NCBI GenBank assembly: GCA_949987565.1
Contig: OX465103.1
Span: 20,035,280 to 20,099,279 of the forward strand
Direction of reading: 5' to 3'
DNA length: 64,000 nucleotides
From: Luidia sarsii
Taxonomy: Eukaryota > Echinodermata > Asteroidea > Paxillosida > Luidiidae
Shown here: piece by piece, positions 22,240 through 33,337 of the stretch
Layout: the number at the start of each line of letters is the position of its first letter
Numbering within the stretch: the stretch's first letter is position 1
Notes under the pieces: generated by a model
What the model saw: the letters and a program-made list of their open reading frames with translations, nothing else
Told to the model about the DNA's origin: nothing
Database searches by the model: none
Program-made: the position numbers and the translations under genes

Positions 22240-22760
22240 CTACGAGCTCATCTGACGATGAGTATGAGTATCGTCACCGCCAACCACCAAGCATCCGGTT
22301 ATCACCATAACAGTCGACAAATTTCCCTTGCCAGCCATCATTGATACAGGTGCGTCAGTCAATGTTATGTGCCTGGCTGTATACAACAAACTGTCCTCAC
22401 AACCGCCACTGTGCAAGGACAATGCAGCCAAAGTCTTTGCCTATGGTAGTGCAACACCTCTGGAGATCGTCGGCACGTTTGACACTGCCATCGCTTACAA
22501 AGCGTCCCAAGTAAACTGCACCTTTTGTGTCACCAGAACTGCTGGAGACACACTGATCAGTTTCCAGACAGCATCCGCTCTCAACGTCATCCATGTGGCC
22601 TACAACCTTCACCCTGACGACTCCCGTAAGCCCATGGACAAGTTTGTCGAACAGTTTGCGTACCGTTTCACTGGCATCGGAAAGTTAAAGAACATTCAAT
22701 GCAAGCTGCACGTGGACGAGACTGTCCAACCCATTGCCCTGTCGCATCCCGTTCCATGTC
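22240..22760 (+). pseudogene. pol: Gypsy-1 protease region
   Basis: The retropepsin active site is intact as LPAIIDTGASVNVM (about 22328-22370). The downstream linker leads to the RT in another frame after a shift near 22740. Its role is cleavage of the polyprotein. Confidence 0.8.
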
Positions 22761-23960
22761 CGCAAGAAAGTCGAAAACGAACTTGACAAACTGCTACGCC
22801 TCGATGTTATTGAGCCTGTTCGCAATGAGCCAACTTCCTGGGTTTCACCCATACACGTCGTTGAAAAACCCAGTCGTCCAGGTGAGATTCGCATGTGCGT
22901 GGACATGCGAAATGTCAACGCGGCTTTTAAACGCGAACGCCACATCACGCCCACTATTGACGATATCCTCACCGTGTTCAGCAAAATGCAAAATGGACCT
23001 CAACGCGGGCTACCACCAAGTTGAACTGGCTCCAGAATCGCGTCATCTGACTGTGTTTTCAACGCACAAAGGTTTGTTCCGTTACAAGCGTTTGAACTTT
23101 GGCGTAAGCTCAGCAGCGGAAGTCTTCCAAAACACAATCTCTTCCGCTCTCCGTGGCTTGGAGGGTACGCTAAACATCAGTGATGACATCCTCGTGTTTG
23201 GTCGCACGCAAGCCGAACACGACACACAACTCGCAGCCTGTCTGCAACGTCTTCGCGAATGCACCCTAACTCTGAACAGAGACAAATGCCGTTTCGGTCA
23301 GCCAAGTGTTGAATACTTCGGTCATGTATTCGGTCCCAGTGGCATCTCTCCTGACAAGAAGAAAGTTGAAGCGATCCAACAAGTTCCTGACCCCACCAAT
23401 GCTAGCGAGGTCAGGAGTTTCCTTGGCCTGGTAACGTACTGTAGCAGGTTTATACCAGACCTCGCCACTATTTCAGCCCCACTGCGCGAGTTAACCAAGA
23501 AAGACTCCAGCTGGAAATGGGGATCGGAACACCAGCAAGAGCTCACGCAGATTCGCGAACTAGTAGTACGCTGTTGTACCATGGCATACTTCAGCCCTGG
23601 CAAGAAAACCGAACTGCTTGTTGATGCCAGTCCTGTTGGCCTAGCTGTTATCCTTGCCCAACGCAACGACAAGGATGAACTGTCGATCGTTGCTCTCGCC
23701 AGTCGATCACTGACACCCGTTGAACAGCGGTATTCCCAGACGGAACGCGAAGCTCTCGCTATCACATGGGCGATACTTCACTTCCACCTCTATGTGTATG
23801 GCAGCACCTTCACCATTATCACGGATCACAAACTGTTGGTCCCATTGTTCAACAGCCAGCACAGCCAAGCACCAACACGCATCGAACGCTGGCTAATGAA
23901 GTTGCAGGAGTACAACTTCACCGTTGAATATTAGCCTGGAAAGCTGAATCCCGCAGACTA
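22734..23960 (+). pseudogene. pol: Gypsy-1 reverse transcriptase and RNase H
   Basis: The RT starts with FHVRKKVENELDKLL and VDMRNVNAAFKRERH, then shifts frame at a 7 bp tandem duplication (gcaaaat twice, 22981-22994). It continues through DLNAGYHQVELAPESRH and the catalytic ISDDILVFG (about 23180). RNase H reads ELLVDASPVGLAV, TEREALAITWAI and TDHKLLVPLF. A TAG at 23932-23934 interrupts the end just before PGKLNPADYMSRHP. Confidence 0.87.
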
Positions 23961-24027
23961 TATGTCCCGACATCCCTACGGACATCCTTGAGCTACCAGC
24001 CGCGAACAACGCCTCGCGGAGGAACAC

Positions 24028-25377
24028 GTGCACTTCATCTCAGTGAATGCCGTACCCAAGTCAATCACCCTCGACAAAATCCGCACTGCCACTCGCGATG
24101 ACCTGGTTCTTCAGTCAACCATTGACGCGGTTGTCATCCAAAGCTGGGACACGCTTTTGCGACAACCCCACAACCAAGAGACTCTCGCAGCCCTCAAGAG
24201 TCTACACGAAGTGCGCAGAGATCTAACGGCAACAACTGATCGCGACCTGCTGCTTCGTGGGAACCGCATTGTAATTCCACAGGCCCTCGCACAAACGGTC
24301 ATCGATGTTGCCCATGAAGGACACCAAGGCATGACAAAGACTAAACAGTTACTTCGGGAGAAAGTGTGGTTTCCCAACATGGACTCACTCGTCGACAAAA
24401 CTGTCCGCGACTGCCTCTCGTGTCAACTGACAACCCCGAATGACACTCGAACACCACTCACAATGTCTCCACTCCCAGATGGCCCATGGCTCGAAGTCAG
24501 CATCGATTTCTGTGATCTCCCGACAGGAGAACATCTCTTTGTAGTCATGGACGATTACAGTTGTTTTCCCGAAATCTAGATTGTAACTTCCACCTCAGCC
24601 CGTTCAGTCATTCCCAAACTGGATCGTATCTTCGCTACGTTCGGAATTCCAAAGACAGTACGCTCTGACAACGGACCTCCATTCAACATCACCGAGTTTT
24701 CATCCTTCGCAGACTACCTCGGGTTCCATCATCGGAAAGTCACCCCACATTGGCCCCGCGCCAATGGGGAGGTGGAGAGGTTCATGAAAACAATCAAAAA
24801 GACGTATTGCACCGTGATCGCAGATGGAACACTGTGGAAACAAGCTCTCTACAAGTTCCTGCGAAATTTCCGAGCGACACCGCACGCTACGACAGGAGTT
24901 GCACCTGCAACGCTTCTCTTTGGCAGGCCGCTTCGCACACGTCTCCCTGAAACCCCACACAAATCGCAATCCAAACCTGTCAAATCACGCGACAAACGCA
25001 AGAAAGCTGCGATGAAACAATACGCTGACAACAGAGAACATGCATGTCCCAAGAACATTGAGATCGGAGATACTGTTCTTCTACGACGCGATGGACTAGT
25101 CGCTAAACACCAAACCCCTTACCATACTCACCCCTACACTGTGACTGCCAAGAAAGGATCTATGGTAACAGCTCAGCATGGCACTCACACAGTCACACAC
25201 AACATCTCCCGATACAAACGCATACAGACCAAGACACTGACACAGCAAGATCCTGAGGAATCAGAGATTGAGGACCCGACCAATCCGACCAGCACTCCCA
25301 ATCGAGCACCAATGCCACGTCAGAACCCTGCTCAAAACCGCCATCCACATGCTCACCTAAAAGACTATATCACTTAA
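24028..25377 (+). pseudogene. pol: Gypsy-1 integrase
   Basis: The zinc-binding HHCC segment is visible as HEGHQGMTKTKQLL and CLSCQL. The catalytic core shows SIDFCDLPTG, then after a TAG (24577-24579) RSDNGPPFN and NGEVERFMKTIKK, giving the D, D and E of the family. The tail reads EIGDTVLLRRDGL and ends in HLKDYIT. The single stop in the core would inactivate it. Confidence 0.87.
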
Positions 25378-25472
25378 AAGACTGTTGGAAAGGCACAGTC
25401 TGCATTTTGAACACTTATGTTTAACCTTTTGAGAACACCTGCACAAGTGTATTAACCTTATTTGTTCTTATT

Positions 25473-26353
25473 TGTAGCGAGGCGACTATGGGCGCCCGGC
25501 TGAAAGTACGGCGACGACTCCCGTCAACCGCCAGATGGGACTGTGTAGTCCCGATTCGGGGACTGGTCGTCAAGTTAAAGAAGACACTCGACGCATTCTT
25601 TTGAGGCTCGATCTCTCCAATCTCTTTATTATAAAGAATGTCACGTATGACAGAAGAAGACAAAGACACCCTGTTGACAAATAGAAGAACAATAACAAAA
25701 TCAACAATTTGGGTTTTATACAAAACAAACTTCTCCACACCGGGCACAGCGTAGGTGCACGCGCGCACGATCCCACAGCACCTGGCGAACATCAAACATG
25801 ATGGACCAGAACAACAACACACAAACAACAAAACATACAACTATAAAACAGTCTCCAACTCACCCAGATACCGCTAACGGCCTATGCAAGTATAGTACAC
25901 ACCAGACAACACTCTCCGCATCTTTTCAGATGGGATCGGGAAGAGCTGAGAGGTTGCCGTCTCCGATCAAGTCAAACAGTGGTGTGTGTCCCGCAGGGGG
26001 ATGGACCCAACCCTCGCTCTCAGTTTTACGACCTGTTGAAGGTCTCTCACCCAGGGACAAACTTAAAGGAAATACGGTATTAAGCCGCCTCGGTGTATTC
26101 CCAAACAAAGAGAACCGTTAAATAATTACAAAGAGGATAAAAGAATATGAAAGATTATACAACAAATAATAATTATGCATTGAACCAAGGGACAAATAAT
26201 AATTAAAAAATCCAGTACAGTGTTTAGAATTAAAGTGCATGTGTGGTGAGGCCTATTTTTCCTCGCGTAGTTGCATCAACTATACACTGGCACTGGCAGT
26301 GAACACACAAGGCATGCTCCAGGGGTGTCCAAGGATAAGACCGAATCCCCACA
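25473..26353 (-). repeat. Gypsy-2 3' LTR
   Basis: In element orientation it starts TGTGGGGATTCGG and ends GCTACA. On the minus strand an AATAAA polyadenylation-type signal lies at 25625-25630. Two internal frames of 107 and 139 codons are shared with the other LTR but look like chance. Confidence 0.95.
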
Positions 26354-26368
26354 AATTCCCTGCTTTTA
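26354..26368 (-). promoter_or_regulatory. Gypsy-2 polypurine tract
   Basis: In element orientation the sequence aaaagcagggaattt lies directly before the 3' LTR. It is the expected plus-strand primer, although not a pure purine run. Confidence 0.6.
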
Positions 26369-27276
26369 AACCATGCGCCCTCGAATGGTGTAATAATTAG
26401 GTTATTCTAAAGATACAATGCGACTACTTTTCTTTCTTTTTATCACACTTCAAAACATTCGATATCATGAACAAAAATTCAACAAACTTAAAAAAAAAAG
26501 GAACACAGACGAAACCTTATAAAAGAAGAAAACAGTTCAAGATTTCAAAACAGTTAAAACTAGAAAAATAATATTATACAATGTAATAAGTAAGTTCCCC
26601 AGTTGACTGGCAGTGTGGAATACCCTCTCCACAAGTGGAGCAAGCACCGTTAATCAATGGAAGGAAACTTAATACAAATTCAAGTTTAATATTGACAAAT
26701 AATTTATACGTGATGGACAACATAATTCCCAAAGACCGATGACCATCAGTGTGGGATATACACCCTGTCTCTACGAGTAGAGCAAACACATCAAGTCAAC
26801 AGTAAAAGGTACTCATCAATAAACCATACTACTTGAAATATCTATTCAAAACATGTTTAATACATCCACAATACTCTATCATAATCTTCTTGATTCAAAT
26901 GACACCCATGGTAGGAATGATTCACTTGTCTTTCCGTCCACAGAATTAAATGAATACTAAGTGACCATGGCTGAACCTCTCGACCAAGGAGGAGGTTGCA
27001 AAGAATGCCCCAGTGGTAAAAGTGGACTACAGAATTTTATGTTTAATTTCTGAATTAACGAAAAAAGGCAAAATATATGCAGATTTGATGCCCTCACAGG
27101 CCTTAATCTTAGGAAGCAGGTTGCAATGAGAAAGAATACTCATCAAGGAACAGTTCTCGTTTTTCCTGACTTGGTGAGAGAAATGCTTACACAATTGGTC
27201 TATGGTTGGATTAATTTATAGTTCAAAACCCGAGGGAAACGATCAGTCAACAAAAGTGGGAGTGTCACATCTCTTC
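26369..27276. other. Gypsy-2 3' untranslated region
   Basis: About 900 bp of AT-rich non-coding sequence between the pol stop and the purine tract. No extra frame such as an envelope gene is recognisable. Confidence 0.6.
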
Positions 27277-30200
27277 TTATGTTACACCTTTCGGCCAACA
27301 ATCCGACTGCTTCATTTTGAGGCGCTCGGATCGTCGAACCCCTACATCTGTCGACACAGGCAATGACTCGCGGGTTGTGGTAACCTTCTCTGAAGCAATC
27401 ATGGATTCTCCAGGCAAAATTGGAGCTTCATTGCTCGCTTTCGGAGCAGACTGAACAATGACAACACAATCATCGTCCGAGTCGGATTCACTACTGGCAT
27501 AGCAGGATTGATCTGGACCCTGATCACATGGTAAAGGCAAGTTCGCGAAAGGATCATCGCACGGTGCCGCAGACAGCGCACCTCTGGGGTCTGGTATCAG
27601 CGATCTTCTATTCACCCATTTCTTTTCCCCACCAACTGCTGGCCTAACCGCAAACAAGTCTTGGTCAGTGTTACAAGTAACAACCACGTACTGATCCTCT
27701 CTGTAATTGTCGCATAGCTTATGTCTCTGTCTAAAAGCATGTCGTTTCATTAAAACCCGGCTCCCAACTGCCAGTGGACAGGCCCTCGCCTTCTTATCAT
27801 ACCGTTTTTTGTTAGAGTCCGCAGCCCGCATTAATCTGTCTGTAGCTATTTTGTGTGCCTGCTTAATGAACTTAGCCTGCTCTGTCACGAAATTCTCGTT
27901 CCAGGTCTTATTAGTTCGATTGAGCAAATGATCGAGAGGCACACTCGGCTCTCTGCCAAACATTAAAGTATATGGGGTGTATCCAGTGACACTATGAGGA
28001 GTTGCATTGTAAATAAATACCAGATGTGGTAATAACTCTGGCCACTGATCCCGCTTCTTCCTGTCAAGAGACTTAATCAGCCCACAGAGGGTCCGATTGA
28101 ACCTCTCGGTCTGGCCATTCCCCTGGGGGTGATAGGCACTAGTTCGGGTCTTTGTTATGCCAAAAAGACTACACAACTCCTGGACCAGACGACTCTCAAA
28201 GTTCCGTCCCTGGTCTGAATGTATTTGCGCTGGAACACCATAGTGCGCAAACCAATGGTCACGGAGGACCCGAGCAACAGTAGGGGCCGTCTGGTCCCTA
28301 CAGGGCACCGCTAAAGCAAATTTAGTGAATGAATCGGTCATTACTAATACATCCTGTATGTTACCACGGCCTGGGTCTAACTTTAAAAAGTCAATGGCCA
28401 ATCGTTCAAGGGGACGGAAAGCCAGTATGTGCCTCATCGGCGGACGGATTGTAGGTGTGGGTGCTTTGGACAAGGTACATTTGAAACAGCCATGGACATG
28501 ATCTTTAACGTGTCCAGACATGCCAGGCCAGAAACAACGCCTTTTGATAAAAGCTAGCGTTCTCCCGGTACCCTGGTGACCCCACTTGTCATGTGCAGCT
28601 TCAAGAATCATAGCTTGAAGACGCTTTGGGACTAGAAGTTGGAGAACTGGGCCAACACCTGGTTCATCCACACACCTATACAACACCCTACTCCTTTCTC
28701 TCAATCTAGGCCACTCTTTAATCCAACCTTTTAAATCGGTCGTCACATCCTCTGGATATTCTTGTCCTAGTTCCCACTGGCGATCCCACCTCTGCCAGAT
28801 CCTACCTAAAAACTTGTCCTCCCTCTGCATAGAAGCTATCTCTTCATGGGAATATGATGGCAAAATAGACGATTGGACACCTGGTAAGCTCATTTCTACC
28901 GTCGCAGTATCACATGACGTAATTGTTGCATGCAGTTCCGAGGGCATCCTAATACCTCCGATTGAATCAGCAAAACTCTTAGCATCTTCCCCATCTAATT
29001 CCCTCGGTGGATTGCGGCTTAGCGCATCTGCACACTTATTGGTGCGACCTGAGCGATACCTTATATCCAAATCAAAAATTGACAACTGGGCCACCCAGCG
29101 CTGTTCAGTGGCACCCAACTTAGCAGTCTGAAGGTGTGCCACTGGATTGTTGTCGGTCCAGACAACAGTACGTTTCCCAAGAAGGTAGTCACGGAATTTT
29201 TCAGACACGGCCCATTTCAGGGCTAGTAACTCAATCTTAAAACTTGATAAATCAGGGTAGTTCTTTTCGGAACCCCTTAAACATCGGCTGGCATACGCTA
29301 CAGGATGCAGGTTGCCAGAATCATCATATTGAGATAAACATGCCCCGAGCCCCTTTAGAGACGCGTCGACCTCAAGAACGAAGTCTCTGTCGAAACGGGG
29401 GTAGGCTAGAACTGGAGCCTCACACAGAGCTCGTTTTAACGTTTCAAATGCAAAATCAGCCTCCGCCGACCAAGCCCAGGACTCCCCCAACTTCCCTGCT
29501 TTTTTCTGGACCCTAGTGGTCAATTCATGAAGGGGAGTCGCAATCTTCGCAAAGCCACTAATGTATCGCCGGTAATACGAGGCTAAACCCAAAAATGATC
29601 TCAACTGTTCGAGATTACAAGGTGTGGGCCAATTGCTAACTCGTTCCACCTTGGCTGGGTTCACCCGCACCCCTTCACCACTCACTATATGACCAAGATG
29701 GGCTACTGAGGATCGAAATAGCTGACATTTAGCTCCCTTTAGTTTTAGCCCATTCTCCTTCAAACGTGAAAACACTCGATCAAGTCGTACGACATGCTCC
29801 TCAAACGTAGCTGAGAAGACAAGGAGATCATCTAGGTACAATACAAGCTCGGAAAGATTCATATCGCCAAACATAGACTCCATTACACGCTGAAAAGTAC
29901 TCGGACTATTTGACAACCCTTGTGGAAGTCGAAGAAATTCATACAGCCCCCACGGGACTCTGAAAGCAGTCTTATAGACTGAATTGGAGTGCATGGCGAG
30001 CTGGAAATAACCATGGGCCAAATCCAGCGATGAGAACAACTTTGAACCACCTAACGACTCAAGTGTCTCTTCAATACGCGGTAACGGAAAAGCGTCTTTC
30101 TGAGTCTGAGCATTGAGACGACGATAGTCTATACATAAGCGTAGAGACCCGTCTCGTTTCCGTACTAGAACCACTGGGCTCGCATAGGGACTCATTGACT

Positions 30201-31563
30201 TACGAATCACACCGCGATCAAGTAAATCCTGCAAAAGACTCTTAACTTCTGGCACACGGGATGGGACAATACGTCTGTACGGCAGATTGACAACCGAATC
30301 GTCCGTGAGTTTAATTTCATGAGGTATGAGAGTGCAATACCCTAAATCATAGGGGTCTAAAGAAAATGCATCAATGTTCTCTCTTATCAATCTCGCGGCC
30401 ATGACAGCTTCTGCTTTATCTAATTCTTTCAAGCTAAGACCAGGAGGCAACTCAAAGGTTGTTCCATCCGGAAACACAAATAATTCTCTCTGTGTATTAG
30501 ATCGATGATCGTCTTCTACACGTTCAGATTGGTCGAGCTCAACTCGCACATTAGGATCTGATCGGACACGTGTTGTATCTACGCCCCCAATAACTGCATG
30601 TATATTACGTACGGAAACTTCCATAGCCTCATCTGAGGGATTAACCAAAATTTCGGTTGTCACGGCAACCTCACATGCTACAGCCACCGTAGCAGCGGCA
30701 GGAATGTGTACTGGGTCGGCACTTGTGTTAACAATAAAAACGTGAGTGGAAGCATCAGCCACATGCTGAATGCCGTCAATAAATTGGTATGCACCATGCC
30801 CATCCTCCTGACAGCCACTGCCAGGTAATTGATGAGACTCTAAAAGCATCGGCCCCACTACCGAGCAAGAAAGTCCACTCACTTTACAAAAAATGTTAAC
30901 TGCCATTCCAGGGGATATCGTGACAGACTCGCAAGTCTTTACTTCCCGTACGCACGCACCACTAGACCCAAGGGAGTCATTAATTGGGGTGTGGTCAGAT
31001 CCAAACCAACGGAGAGCTAGATCCCAGTCTGGGCTCATCTTAACATCCACGCTATCTCTTACTCTAGGCGCCACCATGCGCAATATATTACATCCCAACA
31101 GGATGGGGAACTTGTCACGCCGGCTACCAGGCGGACAGGTTACATCATCTTTGGTCACTATAAAAATACCACAGAAGTCTTGCCCTAAAACATGAATAGG
31201 TGCCTCAAAATATCCCTCAACTGGGATTTCCAAATTGTTAGCTCCAACTAACTTAACGAATTTGCCTACTTGACCTAACTGACCAACTCTCTCTAATAAA
31301 TTCTTGCGATAAAATTCGGAAGACATCAAGGATGTCTCCGCTCCAGTGTCTAAAACACAATTTACTGGAACGCCGCAAATCATAATCTGACAAGTAGGAC
31401 TATTCGCAAGGACCTTATGACGCTCATTTTCGGACAATACTGCATTGGCATGTATATCTGTGGATTCACTCTCCACAATATCACATCTATTGGTGATTGA
31501 ACCCACGGAATCGCCAGGCGGGCAAACAGCGGGCACCAAATTTCCCCCCGACGCCATGCCCAC
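27277..31563 (-). CDS. pol: Gypsy-2 Pol polyprotein (PR-RT-RH-IN)
   Basis: The 1428-codon frame is open. Counting from the listed GTG, the protease site LDTGAETS is at residues 71-78. The RT runs from about residue 460 with CIDYRRLN and the catalytic YLDD at 576-579. RNase H follows with acidic residues in LEVDAS (D733), KIELLALKW (E778) and WTDNNP (D804). The integrase zinc site uses H991, H996, C1026 and C1029. The catalytic triad is D1058 (AIDFLK), D1117 (SDQGRNF) and E1153 (NGQTERFNR). The frame has no ATG before residue 3 and overlaps the end of gag in the -1 frame, so it is most likely made as Gag-Pol by frameshifting. The protein copies the element RNA and inserts the DNA. Nothing essential is missing. 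Confidence 0.95.
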   Translation of the reverse strand: MGMASGGNLVPAVCPPGDSVGSITNRCDIVESESTDIHANAVLSENERHKVLANSPTCQIMICGVPVNCVLDTGAETSLMSSEFYRKNLLERVGQLGQVGKFVKLVGANNLEIPVEGYFEAPIHVLGQDFCGIFIVTKDDVTCPPGSRRDKFPILLGCNILRMVAPRVRDSVDVKMSPDWDLALRWFGSDHTPINDSLGSSGACVREVKTCESVTISPGMAVNIFCKVSGLSCSVVGPMLLESHQLPGSGCQEDGHGAYQFIDGIQHVADASTHVFIVNTSADPVHIPAAATVAVACEVAVTTEILVNPSDEAMEVSVRNIHAVIGGVDTTRVRSDPNVRVELDQSERVEDDHRSNTQRELFVFPDGTTFELPPGLSLKELDKAEAVMAARLIRENIDAFSLDPYDLGYCTLIPHEIKLTDDSVVNLPYRRIVPSRVPEVKSLLQDLLDRGVIRKSMSPYASPVVLVRKRDGSLRLCIDYRRLNAQTQKDAFPLPRIEETLESLGGSKLFSSLDLAHGYFQLAMHSNSVYKTAFRVPWGLYEFLRLPQGLSNSPSTFQRVMESMFGDMNLSELVLYLDDLLVFSATFEEHVVRLDRVFSRLKENGLKLKGAKCQLFRSSVAHLGHIVSGEGVRVNPAKVERVSNWPTPCNLEQLRSFLGLASYYRRYISGFAKIATPLHELTTRVQKKAGKLGESWAWSAEADFAFETLKRALCEAPVLAYPRFDRDFVLEVDASLKGLGACLSQYDDSGNLHPVAYASRCLRGSEKNYPDLSSFKIELLALKWAVSEKFRDYLLGKRTVVWTDNNPVAHLQTAKLGATEQRWVAQLSIFDLDIRYRSGRTNKCADALSRNPPRELDGEDAKSFADSIGGIRMPSELHATITSCDTATVEMSLPGVQSSILPSYSHEEIASMQREDKFLGRIWQRWDRQWELGQEYPEDVTTDLKGWIKEWPRLRERSRVLYRCVDEPGVGPVLQLLVPKRLQAMILEAAHDKWGHQGTGRTLAFIKRRCFWPGMSGHVKDHVHGCFKCTLSKAPTPTIRPPMRHILAFRPLERLAIDFLKLDPGRGNIQDVLVMTDSFTKFALAVPCRDQTAPTVARVLRDHWFAHYGVPAQIHSDQGRNFESRLVQELCSLFGITKTRTSAYHPQGNGQTERFNRTLCGLIKSLDRKKRDQWPELLPHLVFIYNATPHSVTGYTPYTLMFGREPSVPLDHLLNRTNKTWNENFVTEQAKFIKQAHKIATDRLMRAADSNKKRYDKKARACPLAVGSRVLMKRHAFRQRHKLCDNYREDQYVVVTCNTDQDLFAVRPAVGGEKKWVNRRSLIPDPRGALSAAPCDDPFANLPLPCDQGPDQSCYASSESDSDDDCVVIVQSAPKASNEAPILPGESMIASEKVTTTRESLPVSTDVGVRRSERLKMKQSDCWPKGVT

Positions 31564-32609
31564 TACGACGGAGGAGTCTGGTTTCCCGACTTCTTGTTTT
31601 CAGACACCTGGGGGTTCGAGGTCAGACTGTCACCAGGCTGCGGTGCATTTTTGTCCTTATTCATCCTCTGATAACACTTGTCAATAGTGTGCCCGACTCT
31701 TTTACAAAAGTTGCAGCGCGGCGCACCCCGAGCCTGAGATCCCTTCTTTTCTATCAACTCTGTCAGATGCCGCAACTGAGAATTGGTCTCAGCCTGCTGT
31801 TGGATAAGGCGACCCACAGCCTCGGTTAATTGGCGTTGACTATCAACCAACCCCGTCAACACGGCCTGGCCCGGTTCGACATAGCCGGCTGGCACAGAAG
31901 TTACACCGGCGACGTGTGAATCTGCCCACTCCCCTGCATGGGGAGATGGGGCCGCGAAATCTACATCGCGCAAAAATGCCAGTGCGATAGAACGAAAAGC
32001 ATAGAAGGGCACACCCACGTGGTCATGGCTTAATTTCTTGAGTTCCCTCTTTGTGGATGGCTCTTGAACCCCATTTACAAACTGCTCCCTGAGGGTTGAT
32101 GGCCTTAAGAGCTGCAATGCCGGCTGTTCTTTCGAACCGGCAGCCAATTCAATACGATCATAGATTCGTATTAGAGACCGGCTGAATTCGGTCAGGGATT
32201 CGCCCTCCAACTGCCTCCTGGCATAGAATGTGGCATGTAGTGACTGGAGGGACTCTGTCGCACCGAATCTCAGAGTCAACAAGGAAGTTAACTTAGAAAT
32301 ATTGTCCCGCTCCCCCTTGGGACAGCAAAGCACCTCCTCCCTAGCCGGGCCTCCCAAATGGTCAATTGCCACATCAACCTTTTCCTTTTCCGACAACCCG
32401 AGCTGCCGTGCATATGTCTCAATATCGTTCAACCAGTCAGTAAGGTTGGGGTCACCCGGTTTCCCCGGATGCCCACAAAACCTGGTGAGCTTAACAGTCG
32501 GGGTACGCTTCAACTGTAAGTTTTGGAGCGCCCCCGCTAATGTCTCAGCTAATGCTTGCTGGGACTTAGCTAACATATCTGACATTAACTCTGGTGAAGC
32601 CATGGTCAC
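31563..32609 (-). CDS. gag: Gypsy-2 Gag
   Basis: A 348-codon intact frame. The middle part resembles the Ty3/gypsy capsid core (LTDWLNDIETYARQLGLSE, then ATFYARRQLEGESLTEFSRS and LREQFVNGV). One CCHC zinc knuckle, CNFCKRVGHTIDKC, lies at residues 299-312. The stop is TAG at 31565-31563, one base into the pol frame. The role is particle assembly and RNA binding. The start ATG at 32609 is the first in a region that follows a leader of about 730 bp. Confidence 0.92.
   Translation of the reverse strand: MTMASPELMSDMLAKSQQALAETLAGALQNLQLKRTPTVKLTRFCGHPGKPGDPNLTDWLNDIETYARQLGLSEKEKVDVAIDHLGGPAREEVLCCPKGERDNISKLTSLLTLRFGATESLQSLHATFYARRQLEGESLTEFSRSLIRIYDRIELAAGSKEQPALQLLRPSTLREQFVNGVQEPSTKRELKKLSHDHVGVPFYAFRSIALAFLRDVDFAAPSPHAGEWADSHVAGVTSVPAGYVEPGQAVLTGLVDSQRQLTEAVGRLIQQQAETNSQLRHLTELIEKKGSQARGAPRCNFCKRVGHTIDKCYQRMNKDKNAPQPGDSLTSNPQVSENKKSGNQTPPS
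31581..31587 (-). promoter_or_regulatory. Candidate -1 ribosomal frameshift site GGGAAAC
   Basis: In the gag frame the minus-strand codons read TCG GGA AAC, so the heptamer is G GGA AAC, which fits the canonical X XXY YYZ pattern. A -1 slip enters exactly the pol frame, which is open here between a TGA at 31602-31600 and the listed pol start. The heptamer lies 15 bases before the gag stop codon. A GC-rich stretch follows it and may supply structure. Confidence 0.75.
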
Positions 32610-33312
32610 TGGAAATAGTCACACACAAAAATCCCCAAAAGATTACGATCTCACCAACTTGTGACCCATATAGCAATCAAACCGCCCAGATAATACAAAA
32701 ACCCATGCAATTAAAATACACTGCAGCCGACCCAACAGTAGGAAAAAAAGGGATCCAATGTAGATCCAACATAAACACAGACACACCCTTAGGGTGGGGT
32801 CTGGAATTTACTTAATTGTATACCATCCCATCCAGGACTCTTGGTCCATGCCCATCGTAGGGCAATAAATCACGCAGAGAGCTAGACCTCCAGGGTCCAT
32901 TAGTGACTGCGTCTAATCACACACATGTGCTACGTAGCAAGTATAATACTGTACCATGCCTGTACCGCTATACATGGGCTATACAATGGGAAATCAGTAT
33001 ACAAATTCAAATGAAATTCAAAATTTCAAATGTGAAGACCGCCTTTGATGTTGAAGTTCACATTCGGCTCATGGTGAAAATCCAAAATATGCAGCCTACC
33101 GCAATGATGTCTGAGCACCCCTCCGTCACAGCGTGGGTCCCTTCCTTCCTTCCTGGGCGACTTGGTCAGTCTTGCTTGGAACTGGAAGATCGGCTCAGTT
33201 CACTTGGATTCTGCGGTGATAAGCTAGCTGCAATACCGAGCTCGGAAGTGAAGCACATCACGACATGCAGGTTTTGAGGTGTCTTGACTCGTATCCGCCG
33301 TCGACTTGACGC
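32610..33312 (-). other. Gypsy-2 leader
   Basis: Non-coding leader between the primer-binding site and gag. No convincing frame of its own. Confidence 0.6.
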
Positions 33313-33332
33313 CAATCCTGTCTACGACGCCA
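33313..33332 (-). promoter_or_regulatory. Candidate Gypsy-2 primer-binding site
   Basis: In element orientation the sequence TGGCGTCGTAGACAGGATTG starts five bases after the 5' LTR. The TGG start fits pairing to a tRNA CCA end. I cannot assign the tRNA. Confidence 0.55.
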
Positions 33333-33337
33333 TTATT

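Larger units (their letters stand above)
21411..25377 (+). mobile_element. Gypsy-1: Ty3/gypsy retrotransposon, decayed
   Basis: Gag, protease, RT, RNase H and integrase follow in the usual Ty3/gypsy order on the + strand, with several stops and shifts. The LTRs cannot be identified. The 3' side stops about 95 bp before the insertion of the intact element Gypsy-2 (25473). The RT box reads NISDDILVFG, a variant I know from metazoan gypsy elements of the K02A2.6-like type. Confidence 0.88.

Noticed and set aside
25421..26121. Frames of 139 and 107 codons in the Gypsy-2 LTR
   Set aside because: Both LTRs carry them identically because the LTRs are near-identical; they overlap on opposite strands and show no known domain.
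26369..27276. Possible envelope gene after Gypsy-2 pol
   Set aside because: No open frame of useful length, signal peptide or membrane segment is visible on the minus strand.
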